Shown: positions 20,411 through 30,019, numbered from the stretch's first letter. The stretch: 64,000 nt of DNA from Azolla caroliniana (GCA_043228905.1 JBHGNT010000020.1:124001-188000), one strand, 5' to 3'. Notes: generated from the sequence alone by a model not told the origin. Numbers and translations: made by a program.

Positions 20411-20802
20411 TTTGATGACAGATTAATCAATGATGAATTAAATTTCTTGTTTTGAGTAACTTATCTACTATGTAGCTTTAAGAGTATGTTCAAGATTGTT
20501 GATTTCATGATAGTGTTTTTTCTTAAAATTATGCAAACTATTTTAACTTGTACATGGTTCACTTGAGTAAATCTGTATATCAGAAGGAAGAACCCTAAAC
20601 GATATTATTAAACTAGTTTTTAAGAAAGAAGAACAGAAAGAAGACTGTATATAAAAAAGACACAGGATTTTATTGAGAAAGAAGCACAAAAAGTAGACAG
20701 TATATAAATAAAAAAAACTCCCAAACAGGTCCATTAAACTGTTTATTTGCAATACATGTGCTTTGTTTGTTTTACAAGAAAACTGGTAATTGCTACTAGT
20801 AG

Positions 20803-22142
20803 CTACAAATTCCATGGCATACTATTGTAAATACATTCATACACATTAGCACTAACTGTGTATAAACCTGAGCAGCTATTGTATTGCGACATTGGGACAT
20901 TGATGCACCTGACCAAATGAGGGTATATGTACGCCACTGGTTTGTCTTCTAATAGCCTATACACATAATCATAATAATCTAGTCTTGCATAAAAAATACC
21001 TTCGATGTAGAATGTCCCGATAGATACAACATTTCCCCAAGCATCTAATATATCCTACGTTGCACACTGTTTACTAATCATGCACTTCAATATATAGAAA
21101 TCAACACCCTCTGAATCGCCTTCTTCTGCATTTATAGTGAAATTATCCCCAACATTTAAGACATCCCTCAGAGTATCTCCACGTCCTTGATATGTGAAGT
21201 CAACATTCTTTTTTGTTTCTCCATCAATTGCTTCCTTATCGTTCAATGTATGATACTCCCAATTCCGAATATATGCTTTGTTTAGCTAATAACCATTGTT
21301 AATGTAAGTTAAAACAATGTTGGACGAACAAGGTATCTATCATGCTTCTTATCATCAGAAATAAAAAACTGAATTACTTTTTTAACATCACCTGAAACTC
21401 GAAAATATGTTATGTGCACAAAAATGGTTACTTGTGCTGAACACCAATGCATAGATTGAATTTCATTCTGTTGCTTGAAAGTATAATTCTCTAGGAAATC
21501 TACTACTGAGACTACTACATCATTTGGAAAATCAGATATGGAAGTCTTAAACTGATGGGCTTGCCATGAATAAACGAAGTTGTGTTTAATGAACTTTCCT
21601 AGAGATACTACAAATAGAGACGCCAAATCCCTTGGTTTAAGCGACTTCCTAACTAGATCCTTTCTTTTACACACCTTTCCTTCGAAATTGTTGTCAACTG
21701 ATTCAAATAACTTGACAGAGATTAATATTTCACTACTCAATTCATTTGGACACCACCTAAACCTACTAGGGCCACAATCTTGAGATAAACCTATGACACA
21801 TTTATGACTGTGGAAGATGGCCTCAGTTTCTCTCAGACACAATACTGAATCTAAAAGACAACTCGTGGAAGAGATAACATGCTCAGATGATTTACGGTGC
21901 TCTTGCGAGCTCGATCAACAAATTGGGCACTCACAAGTGCAAAATGCATTAGTTAGGGAGGCGCTATGGTGACGTAGTAGATTAATAGAGTCCTTGAGAA
22001 AACCTATTAGTACATGGTAAATGCAACAACATGTGTATCGATCCTTCAAGCGTCTCACAAAGTGTGGCTTAAGAGACTCGAATGTTCGTAGTTGAACTTT
22101 GATATTTGGATGCATTCGCCTGAACCTAATAAATAAATCGAC
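20803..22142 (-). pseudogene. repetitive uncharacterised gene, 3' exon (transposase-like)
   Basis: The exon starts after a CGCAG acceptor (22143-22147) with 'MHPNIKVQLRTFESLKPHF', 'VRRLKDRYTCCCIYHV', then a cysteine-rich stretch ('CTCECPIC'). Next is 'WCPNELSSEILISVKLFES'. The most conserved block is near 21330-21500 ('VVSVVDFLENYTFKQQNEIQ', 'FFISDDKKHD'). The end is 'VDFYILKCMISK' and 'YIYPHLVRCINVPM', with the stop at 20803-20805. I have the impression of a family that recurs in plant genomes. The D-x-x-ENY and DD-x-x-HD blocks could be DDE-transposase acids, but this is inference. Stops at 21915, about 21290, 21247 and 21055 plus a frameshift near 21330 make it dead. Confidence 0.6.
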
Positions 22143-22189
22143 CTGCGTAATAAAATGGACATATTGATTAGTTGATTAGCTATGCTCCA

Positions 22190-22241
22190 AACCTGTTATA
22201 GCAGCTAATAAGCTATTCTAGTAGTTAATTAGCTATCCTAG
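22190..22241. repeat. TAGCTAATTAGCTA minisatellite, left remnant beside gypsy-2
   Basis: Short stretch of the same palindromic repeat. It continues at 27979 on the other side of gypsy-2, which inserted at CCTAG. Confidence 0.85.
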
Positions 22242-22339
22242 TGTCATGAACAGTACTGAGACAGAGAAGGAATCAGTACTAAACGAAGGAGTAGTACTAC
22301 GAGAGGTGTGAACTTCTTCGAGAGAAGGGAGAAGTGAGT

Positions 22340-22425
<86 letters not shown>

Positions 22426-22720
22426 TGATAAGAAAGATATTTATTATATGAAGAGAATATACAACGGCGGCTAAAAGGCTTAAGACTGGCGTTGAACCAA
22501 TTTGGTTCAACATAATGCCTAGTGCCCTCTTTTATAGTGTTTTCAGGAGTAATCCTGAAGCTTCTAGAATGTTCCAGAGAAATCTGGAATATACACTAAT
22601 TTCCTATAATAAAATGTAAATGAAAATAATATCCTACGTATTACAATAGATGGTCTAATGGTCAAGAGCTCGACCCATATAACCTAAGGTCATGGGTTCG
22701 AGTCTTGCCATATCATGACA
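22242..22720 (-). repeat. gypsy-2 3' LTR
   Basis: 479 bp, TGTCATGAAC to ATCATGACA. It contains an (AG)n run at about 22345-22421, a perfect inverted repeat GTTGAACCAA/TTGGTTCAAC at 22491-22511, a TATA box (element strand CTATAAAAG) at about 22530-22538, and a tRNA-like segment at its U3 end (22644-22714). Confidence 0.95.
22644..22714 (+). other. tRNA-like segment in the gypsy-2 3' LTR
   Basis: A-box-like TGGTCTAATGGT at 22651-22662 and B-box-like GGTTCGAGTCT at 22695-22705, 32 bases apart. Stems pair only weakly and acceptor strands do not pair. It lies at the U3 tip, divergent from the LTR promoter. The second copy is at 27902-27972. Confidence 0.55.
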
Positions 22721-25700
22721 CTATCCCCCCCTTTAAAACGACGAGTGTCACGAGTCGTCTTGGATTGAGGACCCGGTTTGTGTGGATATTGACGATGGAA
22801 GTCTTCAAGAAGAGCACGAGCATTGGTTACATTCTCGATCGGTTCCCAAGTACGTTCGCTGGGACTATAGCCTAGCCAATCGACTAGATAGTAGAGCTTG
22901 TTGCGAACAATCTTGGAATCAAGGATGGCGGCAACCTCGTACTCCGGCCCATCTTCAAGCTCGATCGGGGGTGGAGGTTGGATAAGACGTTCTGGGATGG
23001 TGCTCTCGTGGTAGGGTTCGAAGAGAGAACTATGAAACACCGGATGTATCCGAAGTTGAGGAGGTAGATCGAGACGAAAAGCGACATCATTAATCTTTCC
23101 AATAATACGGAAAGGACCTAATCGCCGATAATCCAACTTCTCACATGGGCGAGTAGTCTTGATGTGTCGTCGTAGCAGCCACACCCGATCTCCAATATTA
23201 AAACTAGATGGAAGTCGATGACGATCCGCGTAGACCTTGTGTGTTTGTTGAGCTTGCTGGAGATGAGTAGATAAATCCGCTTGTATCTTGCGTAACCGCT
23301 CCAAACGATCCTCCGCGCACGGATTTGTGGACACCTCTGGGGTTTCAAGTACACTCCACCGGGGGTGACATCCCGTATAAGCATAAAATGGCGTAACTTT
23401 AGTGGATGCGTGGATAGAGTTGTTATAGGCAAATTCGGCGAAGTGGAGAATATCTGCCCAGTTGTCCTGATGATAGCTGAGAAAGCACCGTAGATACTGC
23501 TCCAACGTTTGATTTGTTCGTTCAGCTTGGCCGTCAGTTTGTGGGTGGTAGCCGGAAGAGAGATTACAAGTGACCTTGAGCATGTTAAAAAGGTGCTTCC
23601 AAAATTTTGACACGAACTGGGGTCCACGGTCGCTGATGATACTATCGGGGAGTCCATGATGCCGACATACTTCACGCATGACAATTTCGGCAGTGTCTTC
23701 ACTAGAGATCTCCTTAGTACATGGCAAGAAATGAGCCATCTTCGTATATCGATCGACCACCGTTAGAATTGCATTGAACCCCTTAGAGACTGGAAGATCT
23801 GTGATGAAGTCTAGAGCAATGGATTGCCACGGCTTGCTTGGAATTGGTAATGGTTCTAATAAACCATATGGATGATGCTTTGGCATTTTCGCTCTGCAAC
23901 ATGTATCACAAGTCCGAACAAAATCCTCGACAAATTGTCGCATACAGGGCCACCAGAATGATCGTTGTACTAAATGTAATGTTTTAGTACTACCAAAATG
24001 CCCAGCTGTATATGTGTCATGACAGTTTTGTACTACTCGAAGGCGGCAAGAACCATTAGGAACATACAAAAGTTCTTTAAAGAAGAGTAATCCATCATGG
24101 TATTTGAATTGCCGATAGTCCGTACCTGGTGGTTGCGACTGTGAACACGACGCTCGAGAGGGATCAATTTGTGCTAGTATAGCTTGGGCGAACGCATCTG
24201 TCTTCAAGTCTTCACGTATGGTATCGATAACGCGGGAATCCATAGGCATGTCAAAGATTTGTGTTGCTTGTAGTCGTGCCGGTCCCAAGATGACTTGTTT
24301 TTGGTTATCGAAAGCTGGCTCGCCAGGACGGGGTGCTAGATACGAACGCCGTGATAATGCATCTGCCTTCCCTTGGTGCCTCCCCGGACGATATGTAATT
24401 TTGAAGTCGAAACGCGTGAGGAAGTGGGCCCACCGAGCTTGACGTCGATTCAGCACACGAGCATCCTGAAAGTAGGCAAGATTCTTGTGGTCACTAAATA
24501 CGGTGACTGGATGAGAGGATCCCTCCAGAAAATGCCTCCATTGCATAAAAGAATCCACTATTGCCAATAGCTCCTTATCATGAATTTCGTAGTTGATTTC
24601 GGCGGCATCAAACTTGCGTGAGTGAAAAGCCACAGGATGTAGCTTTTCATCATTCCCCTGTTGTGACAGAATGCTCCCCAATGCAAAATCCGATGCGTCA
24701 GCTTCGATAATGAATGGTTTCTCCGGATCGACATGAGCTAGAATTGGAGCCGATGTAAATGCTTTTTTAAGACTCTCGAAAGCCATGTCCGTTGCTTCAG
24801 ACCAGATGAACGGTTGTCCCTTCCTGGTAAGTTGTGTGAGAGGTAGAACGATCTTTGAGTAATCTTGTATGAACTTCCGGTAAAAATTGGCAAAGCCTAA
24901 GAAGCATTGCACATCCCGTACCGAACGCGGAGTCTGCCATTCTACCACCGTTTTGACCTTAGTTGGGTCCATGGAGATGCCTTTTGACGAAATGATGTAG
25001 CCGAGAAATTCCACTTGGTTGCACCCGAAACTACATTTTTCTAGCTTTGCATATAGACCATGTTCTCGAAGTCGTTTTAGTACTAATAGTACATGAGAAT
25101 CATGTTCTTCTTGGGTCTTTGAATAAACCAGTAGATCATCCAAATAGATGATCAAACAATCATCCAATAGATCTCGGAATATATCATTAGCCATGTGCTG
25201 GAAGACTGCCGGCGCATTAGTGAGGCCGAACGGCATGACAGTATACTCGAAGTGCCCATATCTGGTGCGAAACGCGGTCTTCCATTCGTCTCCTGGTCGG
25301 ATCCGTACGAGGTTATATGCTCCCCGTAAGTCGATCTTCGTGAAGAACCTGGCACCATTGATCCGTTCTAAAAGACTTGAGATAAGGGGAAGAGCATACC
25401 TATTCCTGATTGTAACCTTATTTAAGCCACGGTAATCTACAACGAGACGAAGCGATCCATCTTTTTTCTTGACGAAGAAAATGGGCGCACCGGCTGGAGA
25501 TTTCGAATGTCGAATGAAACCATTTTCCAAATTCTCCTCTATATAGGCACGAAGGACTTCCAGCTCGGTTGGTGACAAATTGTAGATCGGTCCCCATGGC
25601 GGCTCTTTTCCCGGTTGTAAATCGATGGGGCAATCGTACGGTCGATGATGAGGAAGTGTGTTGGCTTGTACTTTATCGAACACATCGGTGTAATGACGAT

Positions 25701-26304
25701 ACTTCTCGGGAAGTTGAACGGTGGATTCTTCTTTAGTGGTGTTGGAGGGGTTTACTGATATTGCAAAGAGGAACATTTCCTCCTTGTGCCCTTCTTTACG
25801 CAACTGACGTAGCGAAATGGTTGCCATCTTCTTAGTTGACCCTTGGGTTTGTCGACACCGGATTTCTCTTGTTCTCCAATCTATGTCAGGGTTATGTAAC
25901 TCGAACCACGGTAGTCCTAAAACTATAGGATGTTCTGGGATACTAATAATATTAAATGATACTACACATGCTAAGTTATCTAGGACAATATTAATGGGCT
26001 CTGACTCTTCTAGGATATTTCCGGAAGCAATGGGACGTCCATCAATGACTACTACAGAGGCTGGACACTGGAGTTTTCTTAGGGATATCTTATGAGCTTG
26101 AGCAAATTTCTTATCCATAAAGCAAGAGTTAGCTCCGGAATCTAGGAGTGCTAGGACATGTACTGGAGGGGTACTTTTAGTACTAATTATTACTTGGGCT
26201 ACAAATACATCACTAACTTGCTTAGAGGGAATGGAACCACTAATGGGCTGCACAGATCTAGGGCTGTCCAACCAAACGGCTCCTATTTTGGCTGGACTTA
26301 GTCG
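22690..26304 (-). CDS. pol: gypsy-2 Pol polyprotein with chromodomain
   Basis: An open frame of about 1200 codons, reached from gag by a candidate -1 shift at 26304-26310. It has no ATG at its start, which fits a shift. Numbering from the TTG at 26271: protease 'LLDSG' 42-46; RT palm with 'YLDD' 376-379; RNase H 'EADASD' near 523-528; integrase HHCC H751, H758, C788, C791; catalytic core D821, D881, E917 with exactly 35 residues between the last two; chromodomain about 1110-1160 ('YYLVDWLGYSPSERTWEP'). Chromodomains steer integration to chromatin marks in this group. The last 10 codons run through the polypurine tract into the 3' LTR and end with TGA at 22690-22692. Confidence 0.95.
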   Translation of the reverse strand, partial: RLSPAKIGAVWLDSPRSVQPISGSIPSKQVSDVFVAQVIISTKSTPPVHVLALLDSGANSCFMDKKFAQAHKISLRKLQCPASVVVIDGRPIASGNILEESEPINIVLDNLACVVSFNIISIPEHPIVLGLPWFELHNPDIDWRTREIRCRQTQGSTKKMATISLRQLRKEGHKEEMFLFAISVNPSNTTKEESTVQLPEKYRHYTDVFDKVQANTLPHHRPYDCPIDLQPGKEPPWGPIYNLSPTELEVLRAYIEENLENGFIRHSKSPAGAPIFFVKKKDGSLRLVVDYRGLNKVTIRNRYALPLISSLLERINGARFFTKIDLRGAYNLVRIRPGDEWKTAFRTRYGHFEYTVMPFGLTNAPAVFQHMANDIFRDLLDDCLIIYLDDLLVYSKTQEEHDSHVLLVLKRLREHGLYAKLEKCSFGCNQVEFLGYIISSKGISMDPTKVKTVVEWQTPRSVRDVQCFLGFANFYRKFIQDYSKIVLPLTQLTRKGQPFIWSEATDMAFESLKKAFTSAPILAHVDPEKPFIIEADASDFALGSILSQQGNDEKLHPVAFHSRKFDAAEINYEIHDKELLAIVDSFMQWRHFLEGSSHPVTVFSDHKNLAYFQDARVLNRRQARWAHFLTRFDFKITYRPGRHQGKADALSRRSYLAPRPGEPAFDNQKQVILGPARLQATQIFDMPMDSRVIDTIREDLKTDAFAQAILAQIDPSRASCSQSQPPGTDYRQFKYHDGLLFFKELLYVPNGSCRLRVVQNCHDTYTAGHFGSTKTLHLVQRSFWWPCMRQFVEDFVRTCDTCCRAKMPKHHPYGLLEPLPIPSKPWQSIALDFITDLPVSKGFNAILTVVDRYTKMAHFLPCTKEISSEDTAEIVMREVCRHHGLPDSIISDRGPQFVSKFWKHLFNMLKVTCNLSSGYHPQTDGQAERTNQTLEQYLRCFLSYHQDNWADILHFAEFAYNNSIHASTKVTPFYAYTGCHPRWSVLETPEVSTNPCAEDRLERLRKIQADLSTHLQQAQQTHKVYADRHRLPSSFNIGDRVWLLRRHIKTTRPCEKLDYRRLGPFRIIGKINDVAFRLDLPPQLRIHPVFHSSLFEPYHESTIPERLIQPPPPIELEDGPEYEVAAILDSKIVRNKLYYLVDWLGYSPSERTWEPIENVTNARALLEDFHRQYPHKPGPQSKTTRDTRRFKGGDSVMIWQDSNP
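22721..22735 (-). promoter_or_regulatory. gypsy-2 polypurine tract
   Basis: Element strand AAAGGGGGGGATAG, directly before the 3' LTR. It lies inside the pol reading frame. Confidence 0.85.
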
Positions 26305-27449
26305 TTTAACTCTTCTTCTAACTGACTAAGGACATCAAATTTGTTTGCTAGATCTGGGATATTAGTACTATTAGGACTATCAGATATCCCTACTGAAATA
26401 GGCTCGGATTTAGTACAATTAGAACTAGCGACTATTTGGTTTACCTGTCTTCTTGGCCTATGGGGGCAATTTATTGCGATATGTCCTGGTCCACCGCAGT
26501 AAAGACATAGTCGATTTGTACGGCGTCGCTGCTTTTCTTCTTCGGATAATGGCCCTCGACGACGTGTAGTGTCAATCTCCATCGGAGTCGGAGTATTCGT
26601 TGGAGGCGCATTATATGACTCCCTCGGAAAAGGTCTTGCTACCACTGAGGCGTAGGTGGGCTCTGATCTTGCCCTTGGCATCTGTAGCTGTCGTTCCGAA
26701 CGTCGCTCAAAGAGGCGGTTGTCACATCTCACCGCGCGACTGATTGCTTCTGTTAGGGACTTTGGCTCTTCGAGGAAGGTCAAGAGTAAATCCTTGACGT
26801 CGTTGCGTAAACCATAACGGAATTGCTCCATCAACGCTTGATCATCCCAAGGGATATCGGCGGCGAGTAGGCGAAAATCTGCAGCGTATGCGGAGGCTGG
26901 ACGGTCACCTTGGCGTAATCGCCGGATTTTGTTGATTGCGGTCCTGATGCTGTCAGTATCTCCGAAACATGCTTTAAACTCACCTAGAAACTCTTCAAAA
27001 TTGTTGAGTAACGGAGATTCCTTTTCTAATAGTGGAGCGAACCATGACAACGCTGAGCCACTTAACAAAGTGCCTACTAAACCCACTCGTGATGCATCGG
27101 TGGGATATCGGGAAGGATGCATTTGAATAACTAATCGTACCTGGTTAAGGAACCCTCTAAACTGCGATCGCGTTCCGTCGAATTTTGTGGGAAGGCCAAT
27201 CTTAGGTTCTTTATGAATCCCTTGTGTTCCGGGCCCGTGTTGTTGCATCGCTACGATGGTGGCTTCGAGTTGTTGCACGCGTAACGCAAGTTCCCCATGC
27301 TGTTGTTGCGTTTGCTGCTTTTCTAAGGAGATTTGCTGAAGATCCCCCAGCAACCGTTGGTTTTCTTGTTCCAAAGCATGGAACTTCTCCTTCAAGCATT
27401 GAAATTCCGAGAAAACAGATTGATATTCTTCAGCGCTAACAGTGGCCAT
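26298..27449 (-). CDS. gag: gypsy-2 Gag
   Basis: 383 residues from the ATG at 27449, stop TAA at 26298-26300. The N-terminal part is a coiled coil ('CLKEKFHALEQENQRLLGDL'). The central capsid-like domain has 'GLPTKFDGTRSQFRGFLNQV' and 'LRQGDRPASAYAADFRLLA' (Retrotrans_gag family). The zinc knuckle C-x2-C-x4-H-x4-C sits at residues 315-328 ('CLYCGGPGHIAINC') and binds the packaged RNA. It overlaps the start of pol, which is in the -1 frame. The frame is intact. Confidence 0.95.
   Translation of the reverse strand: MATVSAEEYQSVFSEFQCLKEKFHALEQENQRLLGDLQQISLEKQQTQQQHGELALRVQQLEATIVAMQQHGPGTQGIHKEPKIGLPTKFDGTRSQFRGFLNQVRLVIQMHPSRYPTDASRVGLVGTLLSGSALSWFAPLLEKESPLLNNFEEFLGEFKACFGDTDSIRTAINKIRRLRQGDRPASAYAADFRLLAADIPWDDQALMEQFRYGLRNDVKDLLLTFLEEPKSLTEAISRAVRCDNRLFERRSERQLQMPRARSEPTYASVVARPFPRESYNAPPTNTPTPMEIDTTRRRGPLSEEEKQRRRTNRLCLYCGGPGHIAINCPHRPRRQVNQIVASSNCTKSEPISVGISDSPNSTNIPDLANKFDVLSQLEEELND
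26304..26310 (-). promoter_or_regulatory. candidate -1 ribosomal frameshift site GTTAAAC
   Basis: On the element strand G-TTA-AAC-GAC-TAA puts the heptamer GTTAAAC just before the gag stop. Slipping one base back reads GTT-AAA-CGA and continues open into pol. GUUAAAC is a known shift heptamer in some arteriviruses. Its use here is inference. Confidence 0.55.
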
Positions 27450-27508
27450 GGGATGAAAGAAAAGAGGAATAAAAGATTAGTAGGAAATGAGAGAGACAGA
27501 AGGTAGGG

Positions 27509-27523
27509 AAAATTGGTTCAAAC
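27509..27523 (-). promoter_or_regulatory. gypsy-2 candidate self-priming site
   Basis: Directly inside the 5' LTR the element strand reads GTTTGAACCAATTTT. It has no TGG start and so no normal tRNA site. Twelve bases (TTGAACCAATTT) are the exact complement of AAATTGGTTCAA in the LTR, near the predicted transcript start. This is the Tf1-type arrangement, in which the RNA's own 5' end primes reverse transcription. Confidence 0.6.
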
Positions 27524-27621
27524 TGTCATGAACAGTACTGAGACAGAGAAGGAATCAGTACTAAACGAAGGAGTAGTACTACGAGAGGTGTGAACTTCTT
27601 CGAGAGAAGGGAGAAGTGAGT

Positions 27622-27683
<62 letters not shown>

Positions 27684-27978
27684 TGATAAGAAAGATATTT
27701 ATTATATGAAGAGAATATACAACGGCGGCTAAAAGGCTTAAGACTGGCGTTGAACCAATTTGGTTCAACATAATGCCTAGTGCCCTCTTTTATAGTGTTT
27801 TCAGGAGTAATCCTGAAGCTTCTAGAATGTTCCAGAGAAATCTGGAATATACACTAATTTCCTATAATAAAATGTAAATGAAAATAATATCCTACGTATT
27901 ACAATAGATGGTCTAATGGTCAAGAGCTCGACCCATATAACCTAAGGTCATGGGTTCGAGTCTTCCCATATCATGACA
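27524..27978 (-). repeat. gypsy-2 5' LTR
   Basis: 455 bp. Same landmarks as the 3' copy: (AG)n at about 27627-27680, inverted repeat at 27749-27769, tRNA-like segment at 27902-27972. I see one substitution near 27964 (TCTTCCCAT against TCTTGCCAT) besides the (AG)n length. Confidence 0.95.
27902..27972 (+). other. tRNA-like segment in the gypsy-2 5' LTR
   Basis: Second copy of the 22644-22714 module: A-box-like TGGTCTAATGGT 27909-27920, B-box-like GGTTCGAGTCT 27953-27963. Confidence 0.55.
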
Positions 27979-29060
27979 CCTAGCAGCTAATTAGCTGGTA
28001 ATAGCTAGTTAGCTAATATGGTAGCTAATTAGCTATAGTCATAGACAACTAATTAGCTATTCTAGTAGCTAAATAGCTATGATTGGTAGCTAATTAGCTA
28101 TTCTGGTTGCTAATTAGCTATCCTAACAGCTAAATTAGTTGGTAATAGTTAAATTAGCTGGTAATAACTAATTAGCTATTGGGAATAGTTAGTTAGCTAT
28201 TCTAGTAGCTAAATAGCTATGATTGGTAGCTAATTAGCTGGTAATAGCTAAATTAGCTATTACGAATAGCTAGTTAGCTAATTAGCTATAGTCATATGCA
28301 ACTAATTAGCTAGTTAGTAGTTAGCTATTTTGGTAGCTAATTAGCTAGTCATACACAACTAATTAGCTATTCTGGTAGCTAAATAACTATGCTCATATTC
28401 CTAGGTAGCTAATTAGCTATAGTCAAAGGCATCTAATTAGCTATTATGGTAGCTAATTAGCTATCCTAGTAGCTAATTAGCTGGCAATAACTAAATTAGC
28501 TATTAGGAATAACTAGTTAGCTATTTTGGTAGCTAATTAGCTATAGTCATACACAATTTATTAGCTATTCTGGTAGTTAAATAACTATGCTCATATTCTT
28601 AGGTAGCTAATTAGCTATTCTAGTAGGGGATTAGCTATTATGGTAGCTAATTAGCTATAGTCATAAGCAACTAATTAACTATTGTGGTAGCTAAATAGCT
28701 ATGATTGGTAGCTAATTAGCTATTCTAGTAGCTAAATAGCTATGTTCGATGTTCTTAGGTAGCTAATTAACTATTCTGGTAGCGAATTAGCTAGTAATAG
28801 CTAAATTAGCTATTGGCAATCGCTATTAAGCTATTACTAGTAGCTAGTTAGCTATGTTCATATTCTGAGGTAGCTAATTAGCTATTCTGGTAGCTAATTA
28901 GCTATTACTGGTAGCTAGTTAGCTATGGTCATATTCTGAGGGAGCTAATTAGTTATTCTGGTAGCTAATTAGTTATTACTATTAGTTAGTTAGCTATGGT
29001 CATATTCTGAGGTAGGTAATTAGCTATTCTGGTATGGTCATATTCAGAGGTAGCTAATAA
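27979..29060. repeat. TAGCTAATTAGCTA minisatellite block 2
   Basis: About 1.1 kb of irregular repeats of the palindromic TAGCTAATTAGCTA core with spacers such as TTCTGG, ATGGTCATATTCTGAGG and GTAATAGC. It lies in the intron of the minus-strand gene. Slippage or hairpin formation is expected, and no protein is encoded. Confidence 0.92.
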
Positions 29061-29113
29061 GCTAACTAACTAAGCTCAAAAGTCAAAACAAATGTTGAGA
29101 TAAATGTAAATAC

Positions 29114-29910
29114 CTGAGGTACATCAAGAAGATGAATGGGATGCTCCTCGTATTGACTTCTTCCAACACGTTTCCTGCATAAATCCTTCTTATTGGGTGA
29201 AACCCTACTCTCATTAGTCCAAAATATTGTGATTATATACTTGATTTTTTATGTTATGGGTGTCATTGGCTTACATCTTGTTGTCAGCTTTATTAGACTA
29301 GTTCCTTCACCCGAGGAAACTATCCTGTTCAATGTATTGTACACACTTTTTCTACTAACACCAATTACCTTAGATAGCACACTAATGTTAATATCGTCAA
29401 CATCACTATTAAGTAACATCATTAGACTAGGCCTTTTTAAGACAAGATCATCTTCTGACCTGCTCATGGATACGAAACTATTACGGAGATTATTTACTAG
29501 TACAAATGTTATGTTTGCATTAAGACCATCACAATCAACTAACTCCTTTATCGATGGATCATTTAATATTCCATAAAGTACTACCTTCTTGTCTTCATTG
29601 TTGATGTGCTTGGTTTGAACATTGAAATAGTCTACAGCCTTTCTCTCTATGATAGTAGTCTCATTACTTCCATTCTCAGTGATATTTAGACCTATATCGC
29701 AACCAATACTATCTTTACCTTTAGTGAGTGTGGCTTTCGTATCCTTTGACAATTGATGATGTTTTTTTTTTTCTGCCCAATACTTTCGTATCGCTTGTTG
29801 TGTCCTGATAGCATCATCCTTATCCTAATGATCATTGAGGGGTAATTCTAAATACACTCCTCTTTCCCTTCCATTTGGCTTGATGGGTTTAAACCCTAAT
29901 TTTCCCGAAA
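29114..29910 (-). pseudogene. repetitive uncharacterised gene, 5' exon
   Basis: The minus strand reads from about 29910 'GKLGFKPIKPNGRERGVYLE', then 'AIRTQQAIRKYWAEKKKHHQ', a middle part, and a helix-turn-helix-like stretch 'ISVLSKVIGVSRKSVYNTLN' near 29340-29390. After an in-frame TAA at 29249-29251 it ends 'YEEHPIHLLDVPQ' at the donor site 29114. A second stop lies near 29825. Exon 2 at 22142 continues in the same frame. The helix-turn-helix and the repetitive nature favour a transposon origin. Confidence 0.55.
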
Positions 29911-30019
29911 AAAAAGACACGTATTAAAGATGGCTTTGGGCAACAACAATACACAAAAATATTCCGAAATACACAAGATTATACACAACAATACACAAGA
30001 TAATCAATAGACAGAATAG

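Larger units (their letters stand above)
22242..27978 (-). mobile_element. gypsy-2: apparently complete chromovirus (Ty3/gypsy)
   Basis: A 5737-bp minus-strand element with the 5-bp duplication CCTAG on both sides (22237-22241 and 27979-27983). Parts: 5' LTR 27524-27978, candidate self-primer site 27509-27523, gag 26298-27449, pol 22690-26304, polypurine tract 22721-22735, 3' LTR 22242-22720. The LTRs differ mainly in the length of an (AG)n run (479 against 455 bp). Both genes are uninterrupted and all catalytic residues I checked are present, so it may be recently active. Confidence 0.95.
22143..29113 (-). other. 7-kb intron holding minisatellite and chromovirus
   Basis: The donor CAG|GTATTTAC is at 29111-29116 and the acceptor TTTTATTACGCAG| at 22143 upwards. 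Both flanking exons are in the same frame (phase 0). Without the nested gypsy-2 (5737 bp plus a 5-bp duplication) the intron would be about 1.2 kb and mostly TAGCTAATTAGCTA repeats. Donor and acceptor are read by eye. Confidence 0.6.

Noticed and set aside
21915-21917. In-frame TGA as selenocysteine
   Set aside because: Land plants lack the system, and other stops and a frameshift occur in the same gene.
22244-22513. Frame encoding (Leu-Ser)n
   Set aside because: Translation of the (AG)n run in the gypsy-2 LTR.
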